DNA from: JAKQDH01 sp029558835
Lineage (GTDB): Bacteria; Planctomycetota; Phycisphaerae; UBA1845
Reading direction: 5' to 3'
NCBI GenBank assembly: GCA_035356615.1
Contig: DAOQSN010000042.1
Span: 1 to 40,888, forward strand
Length of the DNA stretch: 40,888 nt
This document shows positions 34,629 to 40,888 of the stretch, in pieces. A program made the translations under genes and the position numbers. The notes beneath the pieces were generated by a model. It was given only the letters and a program-made list of their open reading frames with translations. It did not search any database and had not been told where the DNA came from. Numbering within the stretch: position 1 is the stretch's first letter; each line of letters begins with the position of its first letter.

Positions 34629-37604
34629 TCACGGCAGCAGCAGGTTCCCCAGCGTGAGCGGGTCATAGGCGTTGTGCGCGGCGCCGGACCAGGTGCTGAA
34701 CTCCTGCCGGGAGGCGTCGAAGCGGGCAATGTTGAAGCCCCAGATCACGGCGGTGGCACCCGTGGCACCGGCAGCGCGCGCCCCGTCGTCAGCGCCGGCC
34801 GCGCCTGCGGCGCTTGCCGCGTCAGCGGCGCCCGGGTCCACGGCCGCCAGCGGAATCTGTATCTCCGCCGTCCAGCCGTCGGCCGCCTCGCGCGTGGCCA
34901 CGCGCACGTCCGCCGCCCACGGCGCCGAACGACCCACCGGCGGAACCGTACGCAGCCCCTTCTCCAGAATGTCGAAGCCCTCCCGCTTCACCACCACGCG
35001 GTACAAGTCCGACGGCGAGCGCGTCCCGGCATTGAGCGGATCCAACAGGATCTCGACCAGGTCCTCGCCCGCGGGCACCAGGTCGTCATACGCCACGGCC
35101 TTGCGACGCTCGCCGCCGGGCACCGGCGACGCCGCACCCGCGCAATTCACCGCGAGGTAAAGGTTCCGCCCATCGCGCAGCACGAAAGCCGTCGTCTGCC
35201 CGCCGGGCCGCGCCACCGACCAATCCTGCGGGCCGGTGTATCCCCCGCTGACGAGCGTGAAGTCACCGGCCGTGTTCACCGTGCCCACCGGCCAATCCGC
35301 CAGATCGCCGTCGATGGTCGGCGGCCGATCGGTGCGCGTGGCCGCCACATACGAAAGCCGGGCATGCACCCGCTCGTGCCCGCCGTCATCGGCGGCCCAA
35401 TCCACCGGCAGCCACAGATGCCCGCCCAGGCTGCAATGCAGGCCGGGGGTCGTCGCCTTCAGCGTGGTGCGCCGGGCGCTGCCCGGCGCGAGCGGGTCAA
35501 TGGTTCGCTCCGCGGGGTCCGCCTCCCACACGTCGGGCAAGTCCGCCAACTGGAGGATACCGCCCGTGGGCACCCGCGCATGGTTGCTCAACGCAAGCGC
35601 GCACTCGATCTCGGCCAGTCGCGCCGGCGGTGACCCCGCTTCCGGCGTGTACGCGCCGCCGGCCAGGCGGATGCGCACCCCGTTCGGCTCGACACGGAAA
35701 CGCCGCGTCGCGAGCATCAACCGCCGCCACGAGGTGCGCCGAGTGAAAGCCTCCGCCCCCCCACCGCCGGCCGGCGCCAGCACCGCTTCGAGCAACGCCT
35801 CAACCATGATTCGGCGGGCGACCTGGAACAGCGCCGGGTCGTCCGGCCAGCCCGGCGCCCGCCCATCGGCGTAATGCGTGCAGTACGCCTCCGTGCCCGC
35901 ATAGGGCGACAGCGACTGCACCAGCGTTCCGCGAATGTGCCCCAACCCGTGATTGCCCAGCAGGTTCAGATAGGCCGCGTCCTGGGCCGCCCGACGCAGA
36001 TGCTTCAGACGCACCGACGCCACGGGCGCATCCAGCCCGAAAGGCAGACCGGGGTAGATGAGCACGTTCGGATCGGCCAGCGCGCAAAGCGACGCCGACG
36101 GGCTTCCTTCACCGGGCCCACCCCGACCGGCCGCCGGCCAGCGGTTCACACAGCCAAGCCGCACCGCCTCTGCCCCCAGCGCCAGCGCTTGCCACGTCAG
36201 TACCCAGCTATCGACCGCCCGGGCCTGAATCGCAACGGAACCGCTGAACGGGGGGCGGTCCACGCCCACCCACGTCCGCCGGCCGGCGGAACGCTCCTGC
36301 TGCATCACCTGCGGATCATAGAACTGCGCCGGCGGCGCCCAGATGTCCACCGCCGCGTCCCCAACGAGCGGCACATAGTCCGCCCAGCCGTACGGCCGCA
36401 GGTCCTGCGGGAACCAGCGTGCCAGCACTCTGACACCTTCGTCGGCGTCGTGGAGCCGCCGGGCCAGCTCCGAGCCGCGCTCACGCAGCGCTGGCGACTC
36501 GACAAGCCCTTCCGGCAACACCGCGTAGCTGCGCGTCAGCCACCCCTTCCCGGCAAAGTGGGCGGCGCATTGACGCACGTAGTCCTCCAGCACCTCCGCC
36601 CGTCCCGGCGCCGGCAGCGCGTCCGAGCGCAACCACGCGGTCAGCATCGGCCCCAGCGGCAACGGCCAGGCCGGTACCCGCGGTCGCCCTGCCGACAGTG
36701 TTCCACCCAGCACCGGCTCGACCAAGGCATCGTAGTCCGCCCAGTCCATACCGACGCCGCCGACCGCGTTGATCCGGGCGGCCGGGGCGTACTCAGGCAG
36801 CACGCCCACCACTCGATGGGCCTCCAGCAGTCGTTGCGTGTCCCAGACCACTCGCCGCAGTGTCTCGGCCGGTGGACTCGATCCCGACTCGGCTCCCGGT
36901 TCCGCCGACCCCGCGTGGTGCTCAAACAGGGCCCGGTGGTCGAGGTCGGCCACGAGCCACGGCGTGGTCAGTTCGGGCAGTGTGAAGGGGTACACCTCCA
37001 GTTGCACGTGCAGGGTGACCGGTGCCACCCCCCTGCCGCTGATTCCGACCGCGGCGTGGTAGCGCCCGGGCGCCGTCTCCGGCGGCACGGTCACGTCGGC
37101 CCAGAAACACACCGTCTGTTCGGGATCAAGATGGTCCGGCCAGCCGCCGACCGGGGCCGCCAGGGGTACCAGAACATCCAAGGGGGCGGGCTCCCGACGG
37201 TTCGGCGGCACCGCCCGAATGTGCCAACCGGGCCAGTGCGTCACCTCGACGGCGTGCAGGCGGTAGAGCTCAAGCCGGACAGGGACTTCGCGCCCCGCTG
37301 GATCGCCAAACGGCGATGCCCGCCATTGCAGACCACTCACCGCCTGACCACCGCTGCGCAACGCAAGTCGGAAACAGGCCGTCTCGTTGCGAGCCGCCCC
37401 GAGGCTGATCCGCGCGAAATGCTGAACGCCGTCCACGACGATCTCGTCGATGCCGTCACCATGCACGGCATCCGGCGTATCCCGCATGACCCAGGCGGAC
37501 AAGGTGGGGCGTTGCAGGGCCTCGCAGCCGAGCGGACCGAGACCCGTCCCCCATGTCAGGAGAATACCGGCGGCACAGCGGATTCGGGCAGCACTCGCAT
37601 TCAT
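34629..37604 (-). CDS. Exported DUF4091 glycoside-hydrolase-like protein with CBM9-like C-terminus
   Basis: A 991-residue exported protein with a hydrophobic N-terminus ending near PLGC (Cys27, an imperfect lipobox). Residues ~40-600 match the DUF4091 architecture: a beta-sandwich (DEIVVDGVQHFARISLGAARNE, VTVPPETAPGRYHA) and a putative TIM barrel (MLTAWLRSDALPAPGRAEVLEDYVRQCAAHF, YGWADYVPLVGDAAVDIWAPP). Residues ~790-985 match family-9-like carbohydrate-binding domains (PPTIDGDLADWP, GRNLYLAVNC, WTAEIQIPLAAV, WGFNIARFD). An Ala/Gly low-complexity stretch (~935-960) interrupts the last domain. It probably binds or cleaves polysaccharide outside the cytoplasm; the substrate is unknown. The ATG at 37604 was chosen because it precedes the signal sequence. 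It may be co-transcribed with the next two genes upstream. Confidence 0.88.
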   Translation of the reverse strand: MNASAARIRCAAGILLTWGTGLGPLGCEALQRPTLSAWVMRDTPDAVHGDGIDEIVVDGVQHFARISLGAARNETACFRLALRSGGQAVSGLQWRASPFGDPAGREVPVRLELYRLHAVEVTHWPGWHIRAVPPNRREPAPLDVLVPLAAPVGGWPDHLDPEQTVCFWADVTVPPETAPGRYHAAVGISGRGVAPVTLHVQLEVYPFTLPELTTPWLVADLDHRALFEHHAGSAEPGAESGSSPPAETLRRVVWDTQRLLEAHRVVGVLPEYAPAARINAVGGVGMDWADYDALVEPVLGGTLSAGRPRVPAWPLPLGPMLTAWLRSDALPAPGRAEVLEDYVRQCAAHFAGKGWLTRSYAVLPEGLVESPALRERGSELARRLHDADEGVRVLARWFPQDLRPYGWADYVPLVGDAAVDIWAPPAQFYDPQVMQQERSAGRRTWVGVDRPPFSGSVAIQARAVDSWVLTWQALALGAEAVRLGCVNRWPAAGRGGPGEGSPSASLCALADPNVLIYPGLPFGLDAPVASVRLKHLRRAAQDAAYLNLLGNHGLGHIRGTLVQSLSPYAGTEAYCTHYADGRAPGWPDDPALFQVARRIMVEALLEAVLAPAGGGGAEAFTRRTSWRRLMLATRRFRVEPNGVRIRLAGGAYTPEAGSPPARLAEIECALALSNHARVPTGGILQLADLPDVWEADPAERTIDPLAPGSARRTTLKATTPGLHCSLGGHLWLPVDWAADDGGHERVHARLSYVAATRTDRPPTIDGDLADWPVGTVNTAGDFTLVSGGYTGPQDWSVARPGGQTTAFVLRDGRNLYLAVNCAGAASPVPGGERRKAVAYDDLVPAGEDLVEILLDPLNAGTRSPSDLYRVVVKREGFDILEKGLRTVPPVGRSAPWAADVRVATREAADGWTAEIQIPLAAVDPGAADAASAAGAAGADDGARAAGATGATAVIWGFNIARFDASRQEFSTWSGAAHNAYDPLTLGNLLLP

Positions 37605-37714
37605 GGCGTCCCCGGAGGCGGGCCGGACCGACGGACGAAGGCACGGGCGAGATGACTGCATCTCCGATCGACTGTTGTTCGGCTACATCCGGGACCCAGT
37701 GGTTCCGCGGTACC

Positions 37715-37733
37715 CACGGGCGGGACGCCCGTG
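37715..37733. repeat. CACGGGCG/CGCCCGTG dispersed palindrome, copy 2
   Basis: CACGGGCGGGACGCCCGTG: a perfect eight-base inverted repeat around GGA. The complement is close to the copy at 8019 and the sequence is close to that at 39421. It lies between the TPR protein stop and the DUF4091 start. Confidence 0.65.
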
Positions 37734-37758
37734 CCACGCGTCGGGGCAGCGCTGGCGG

Positions 37759-38712
37759 TTACCCCTCCGTGGGCGCTGGCTCCGTTGGAGACCCGCCCTC
37801 AGGCGCCGGCTCTTTCGCATCGGGCGCGGCGTCGGCTGGTGTTGGGGCCGGTGCCTCAGGCGGTGGAACGGCTTGCGGCGTCCCCGGCTCAGGCTTCTCA
37901 CCCGCCGCCGGCGCGGGTTGCGCCTGCCCCGTCGGCGCTGGCGCCGTCGAGCCCACGTCAACAACGCGGGGGGTCTTGCCGCGTTCCTGCAACGCCTTGA
38001 GCAACTCGGGAGGCAGCCCCTCGGGGGTCTGTTGCGACTCTAGTGCCGCGGCTTCCTCCGGCGGTAGCGGCGGGGCGAAAGCTACCACCGTAAAGATGCT
38101 GTCCAGCGCCTTCAGCCGGTCGGCCGCCTGCGTCTGAAACGGTGTGCCGTTCAGGGCCGGCCTCTCCAGCATGGCCGTAAGATGCGCCCGGGCGCGCTCC
38201 TTGTGCGCCAAGTCGCCGTCCAGCGCAAACTCGTTCTCCTCCACGGTTGCCAGCGTGGACAGCGCCAGGGCCTGGGCAAAAGTGTGCTGCGGGAACCGGT
38301 CCAGGAGCATCTGGGCGGCCCCGCGGGCGTGATCATTGAAGGCGCGGTCCGGCGGCGGGCTTCCCGTGGCGGCCAGTTGCAGGCCAAGGGAGACCTGATC
38401 CGCGAGACTCTGCAACGCGAAGCCGTCGTTCGACGAAGCGCGAACCAGCTCCATCCAGGTCTGCAACGCCTGCAACCCGGCCGCCCGGTCCTCCCCAAGC
38501 GACGCCGCGTAGAACTTCGCCCGTTCCTCCCACAGCCGATCCACCGCCTGTGCCCGCGCGCGCACCACGTACGTTGTGCCGATGACGACCACCAGCACGA
38601 GAATCACACCCCAGGTCAGGGGCGTCCGGTGCGTCACCATGTAGGTGCGGGCCGATTGCAGGGCGTGAATCAGGTCGTTTTCCTTCAGCTCATGCCTTCG
38701 TTCTGCTCTCAT
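37759..38712 (-). CDS. Single-pass membrane protein with TPR-like periplasmic domain
   Basis: A 317-residue protein. The N-terminal ~30 residues are cytoplasmic and basic (RAERRHELKENDLIHALQ), followed by one membrane helix (~33-51, TWGVILVLVVVIGTTYVV), a TPR-like helical domain (~60-210) and a Pro/Ala/Glu tail to the end. The topology resembles YfgM, the ancillary TPR protein of the Sec translocon, but this is an analogy and not a family match I can verify. The ATG at 38712 has AGGA 5 bases upstream. It lies 130 bp downstream of the small lipoprotein and 154 bp upstream of the DUF4091 gene on the same strand. Confidence 0.83.
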   Translation of the reverse strand: MRAERRHELKENDLIHALQSARTYMVTHRTPLTWGVILVLVVVIGTTYVVRARAQAVDRLWEERAKFYAASLGEDRAAGLQALQTWMELVRASSNDGFALQSLADQVSLGLQLAATGSPPPDRAFNDHARGAAQMLLDRFPQHTFAQALALSTLATVEENEFALDGDLAHKERARAHLTAMLERPALNGTPFQTQAADRLKALDSIFTVVAFAPPLPPEEAAALESQQTPEGLPPELLKALQERGKTPRVVDVGSTAPAPTGQAQPAPAAGEKPEPGTPQAVPPPEAPAPTPADAAPDAKEPAPEGGSPTEPAPTEG

Positions 38713-38842
38713 GGTCCTGCCTTCTCACTCCTGCCCAGCGAGGGGCGTTATTCCCTGTGACCCCGTGCGACTCGACGCCGCCGGTCCCCCCCATGCGGCT
38801 CGCGAGCGTCACCGCTCGGGTGGAACGCTCGCGGGCAACCTT

Positions 38843-39316
38843 TCACCCAAGACGCCCCGGCTGCGGTTTCGGGGCAACGATCACCTCGACGCGCACCTGC
38901 CCAGAACGCGCCCCCGGCTCGCCGTCGATCGTAATCGTACAAGTCTCGTCGGCGCGCTCGAACCGCATAGTGTAGCGTCCTTCCACCTGGTTGTCACTGA
39001 GCGACACCCAGCGTACCAGGGGCATCTGCCGCCGGTAGAAGTCGCGGACGGCCGGTTTATCGGCCCGGCCGACGTACCGGTGCCGGATGTAACGCAACGC
39101 CCCTGCCCGGAAGTCCTCGCTGCTCCGCTCCACCAGGTGAAACCCCGCCGGCAACGGCAGGTCGGGCTCGTGGGGGTTGCTCGCCACGACCAGCCCCTCC
39201 CCCACCGGCCCCGGGCTCGTGGACGCACAACCCGGTGCCACCACCACCGAAGCGGATATTAGCAGCAGCATCCACCACGCCGACACGCCCGCCCGTCTGC
39301 CAGATCCGACCCGCAC
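38843..39316 (-). CDS. Small putative lipoprotein, unknown function
   Basis: A 157-residue protein with a basic, hydrophobic signal (VSAWWMLLLISASVVVAPGC) and a possible lipidation Cys30. The mature part is one compact alpha/beta domain (GFHLVERSSEDFRAG, YRRQMPLVRWVSLSDNQVEGRYTMRFERADETCTITID), a layout common to small Planctomycetota lipoproteins. The start is GTG at 39316, chosen because AGGAGGAG lies 7 bases upstream. It is possibly the first gene of an operon with the TPR protein and the DUF4091 protein. Confidence 0.85.
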   Translation of the reverse strand: MRVGSGRRAGVSAWWMLLLISASVVVAPGCASTSPGPVGEGLVVASNPHEPDLPLPAGFHLVERSSEDFRAGALRYIRHRYVGRADKPAVRDFYRRQMPLVRWVSLSDNQVEGRYTMRFERADETCTITIDGEPGARSGQVRVEVIVAPKPQPGRLG

Positions 39317-39977
39317 GGCCAGCTCCTCCTCGGGGTAGTTCGCTGCGTCCGACCGGCCCGACGATAGACGTGGCCACCACGGGCGTCAATCCGGCCCCAG
39401 ACGCGCTGAAGTCGCGCGGTGCGGGCGGGAGGCCCGTGACAGGGCGTCAACGGGAGCGACGGGGCCGTGACCGACCAGGCGGGATCGCTTCGGCCCCTGC
39501 GGGGACGAGGTTGGCAGCCGCGGGTTCAAGTTCGCTACGGGCCTGCCTACCGACGGGCAGGCGAACGAAACCCGTGGTCGCTCACCGGTTACCCCCCCCG
39601 GATGGGGCGGAGGAACACACCGGCCTCGAATGCGGTCCCCCCCTCCGCCCGGAGGGCGGACGAGCCCGCCGGGACCATCCGCACGCCCTCAGCGGAAGCA
39701 GCACACGCCTGCCTGGCGCGGGGATCTATGGACCCTCCACCGGGCGCGAGGACGCCAGACACGCACTCAGGGGCAACCGCAGACGCCGCCTGCTGCGTCC
39801 CGGACCCGTGAGCGAGGCTGTAGCTGCCCGGGCGTGGCGGGATCGCGCGCGCTCGGCTAGTATATGGTTGTGGGCGGCGTGTGCGAGCCCGCCGAGGCGT
39901 CCCGTCCGGATCCAGCGAGGTTGTATGGATCGGCGCCACACCGGACTCCCGCTGCCACGGACATGAAGGAACACGCA
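39317..39977. other. Divergent intergenic region, 661 bp
   Basis: It lies between the minus-strand lipoprotein and the plus-strand small membrane protein. It contains a CACGGGCG-type palindrome (39421), a GCCTGCC/GGGCAGGC inverted repeat near 39541-39563, and a CCGCCC-GGAGG-GCGG hairpin near 39645. A TAGTAT/TATATG box near 39858-39866 could be the -10 of the downstream gene. Overlapping GC-rich open frames give no recognisable product. Confidence 0.4.
39421..39439. repeat. CACGGGCG/CGCCCGTG dispersed palindrome, copy 3
   Basis: GCGGGCGGGAGGCCCGTGA: a diverged copy of the palindrome at 37715, about 15 of 19 bases the same. Confidence 0.5.
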
Positions 39978-40523
39978 ATGAACATCCGCTTTGTCATTCT
40001 GCTCGTCTTCCTGGTCTTTCTGGTCGTGGTGGTGGTCGTGATGAAGACCGATCGCCAGCAAACGCAGACCGGTATCGTCGACGAGTCCATGAACGATGAC
40101 GTCATGACCCCAGCAGAGCGAGAGAAGCTCGAAGCCGCGCAAAAAATGTTGCAGGACCTGCCGTTGCCCGGCGAGGAACCGACCGTCCGGCCGGAGTTTC
40201 ACGTCGAAGTCCGCGTGGACACGTCGGATGGCAAGAACCGCCTGTGGATGGTCATCACGGAAGCGCACGGCTACTTCGCGGAGACCTTCCGCCTCGCCTT
40301 CTGGAAGAAGGGGTACGAGCAGCACCGCTGGGACCATTTTGTCAACGACTACCTGAAGGCCCGGGGCACACTAGTGGTGGAGAGCTTCGTCGTGCCCGCC
40401 GAACTCCTGCGGGTAGGGGGCGACATGGGCCAGACCGGAGATTGGGAGGCAGAGGTCGTCGAACACGGCCGGGTTCGCGCCGAGACCCCCCCGAACTGGC
40501 CCCCCCACGCCCCACACGACTGA
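39978..40523 (+). CDS. Small membrane-anchored protein, unknown function
   Basis: A 181-residue protein with an N-terminal membrane helix (FVILLVFLVFLVVVVVVM, ~5-22) and a soluble domain beginning ~55 (PEFHVEVRVDTSDGKNRLWMVITEAHGYFAETFRLAFW, LVVESFVVPAELL) that looks like a single beta-rich fold. The family is unknown to me. Two in-frame ATGs are possible; 39978 is preferred because AAGGA lies 7 bases upstream, while the ATG at 39963 has none. The neighbouring repeats suggest it is monocistronic. Confidence 0.85.
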   Translation: MNIRFVILLVFLVFLVVVVVVMKTDRQQTQTGIVDESMNDDVMTPAEREKLEAAQKMLQDLPLPGEEPTVRPEFHVEVRVDTSDGKNRLWMVITEAHGYFAETFRLAFWKKGYEQHRWDHFVNDYLKARGTLVVESFVVPAELLRVGGDMGQTGDWEAEVVEHGRVRAETPPNWPPHAPHD

Positions 40524-40643
40524 CGCGCCGCCGGCAGCGGGTTTGTACGTTTCTAACGTGTCCACCCGGAAGGGCCGTCATCCCCCCGCGCGCGCGGCGG
40601 CCTACTCCGGCGGGAGGGAAGTGCAGGGAGTCCGGAATAAACC

Positions 40644-40714
40644 GAATGCAGAATGCAGAATTCAGAAAGGGCGCACGGCCACACGTTCGTCTTTCTGCAT
40701 TCATCCTCCTGCTC
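40644..40714 (+). repeat. GAATGCAGAATGCAGAATTC hairpin element, copy 2
   Basis: Left arm 40644-40667 (GAATGCAGAATGCAGAATTC then AGAA) and right arm 40692-40714 (TTTCTGCATTCATC then CTCCTGCTC). The arms are partly complementary. Both arms match copy 1 at 24078-24169 in the opposite orientation, while the ~25-40 bp between them differ. Confidence 0.85.
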
Positions 40715-40756
40715 GGAGAAGTCCTGGTCCTCGTCAGCATGGGCTGACGAAGCCGC

Positions 40757-40864
40757 TGATGCGACCCCGGAGGGATCGAAGTCGTTAGCCCAGCACGATG
40801 AATGGCAGGACGTGCCGGAATATGTCGTGATGCGACCCCGGAGGCGTCGAAGTGGTTAGCCCAG
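40757..40864 (+). repeat. CCCCGGAGG repeat, two units 71 bp apart
   Basis: Units 40757-40793 and 40828-40864 share TGATGCGACCCCGGAGG, then TCGAAGT, then GTTAGCCCAG, differing at only about three of 37 positions. The second runs into AGGGTGGTAACCCT, a short inverted repeat. Such CCCCGGAGG...TAGCCC sequences look like a dispersed family in this kind of genome (recollection, unverified). Their wider extent cannot be judged because the window ends here. Confidence 0.75.
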
Positions 40865-40888
40865 GGTGGTAACCCTCGCTGTTCTACA

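Larger units (their letters stand above)
40524..40888. other. Repeat-filled right edge
   Basis: After the last gene there is no supported coding region. The region contains the second hairpin element (40644) and two units of the 71-bp-period repeat (40757, 40828), and the window ends inside the latter's flank. Confidence 0.55.

Noticed and set aside
40757..40864. CRISPR array at the right edge
   Set aside because: Only two units with a GC-rich palindromic core and a 34-bp interval are visible, with no cas gene; a dispersed repeat is more likely, though the window ends too soon to be certain.

Overview
This is a 40.9 kb, high-GC bacterial window that reads as chromosomal DNA from a member of the Planctomycetota, probably near the Phycisphaerae. 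The assignment is inferred from content: a YdjY-domain lipoprotein, HEAT-repeat membrane proteins with a double CxxC zinc ribbon, a DUF2961/GH172 protein, a DUF4091 protein, a Tat-exported glycoside-hydrolase-like protein, a secreted dockerin/RTX-type protein, and a Planctomycetota-like PilM-PilN-O-Q cluster. No rRNA or ribosomal-protein operon is present to fix the taxonomy. Most genes lie on the minus strand, and intergenic gaps of 300-750 bp are common.

Layout. 0.1-7.9 kb (minus): a GT39-type membrane glycosyltransferase fused to TPRs, a beta-carbonic anhydrase, a saccharopine dehydrogenase, a lysine-ketoglutarate reductase and a Pro/Ala-rich exported protein. The two lysine enzymes correspond to the two halves of the eukaryotic bifunctional LKR/SDH and would convert lysine to aminoadipate semialdehyde. 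8.4-12.1 kb (plus): tRNA-Pro(UGG), the 16S rRNA dimethyladenosine transferase RsmA, then a restriction-modification pair: a XhoI/PaeR7I-family endonuclease gene broken by a single-base frameshift, and a DNA methyltransferase overlapping it by 4 bp. 12.4-22.5 kb (minus): a type IV pilus/secretin assembly cluster transcribed right to left as pilM-pilN fusion, pilO-like, a large unknown in the pilP position, a PilQ/GspD-type secretin, and a YdjY-domain lipoprotein. 22.6-27.6 kb (plus): mtaB, divergent from the pilus cluster, then an exported HEAT protein and a GH172-family protein. 27.7-39.3 kb (minus): a Tat-exported glycosidase-like protein, a 960-residue dockerin/RTX-like secreted protein, a zinc-ribbon/HEAT membrane protein, a degenerate tRNA-Ala, a DUF4091 plus CBM9-like protein, a TPR membrane protein and a small lipoprotein. 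40.0-40.5 kb (plus): a small membrane-anchored protein. The right end is filled with repeats.

Several short dispersed repeat families occur, some of them running into coding sequence: a GCGAATAGCGAA-type repeat that supplies a start codon, a GAATGCAGAATGCAGAATTC-type hairpin element that supplies the C-terminus of mtaB, CACGGGCG/CGCCCGTG palindromes, a 71-bp-period CCCCGGAGG repeat at the right edge, and a GGGGGGCCGACGC motif with a 22-bp tandem repeat next to one copy. No CRISPR array, integrase or complete insertion sequence is visible. The strongest points for a second look are the PilM-PilN fusion that internalises the NLLP motif, the split eukaryotic-type lysine degradation enzyme with an operator/sigma-54-like site, the frameshifted XhoI-like endonuclease beside an apparently intact methyltransferase, and the tRNA-Ala-like gene with two altered invariant bases.
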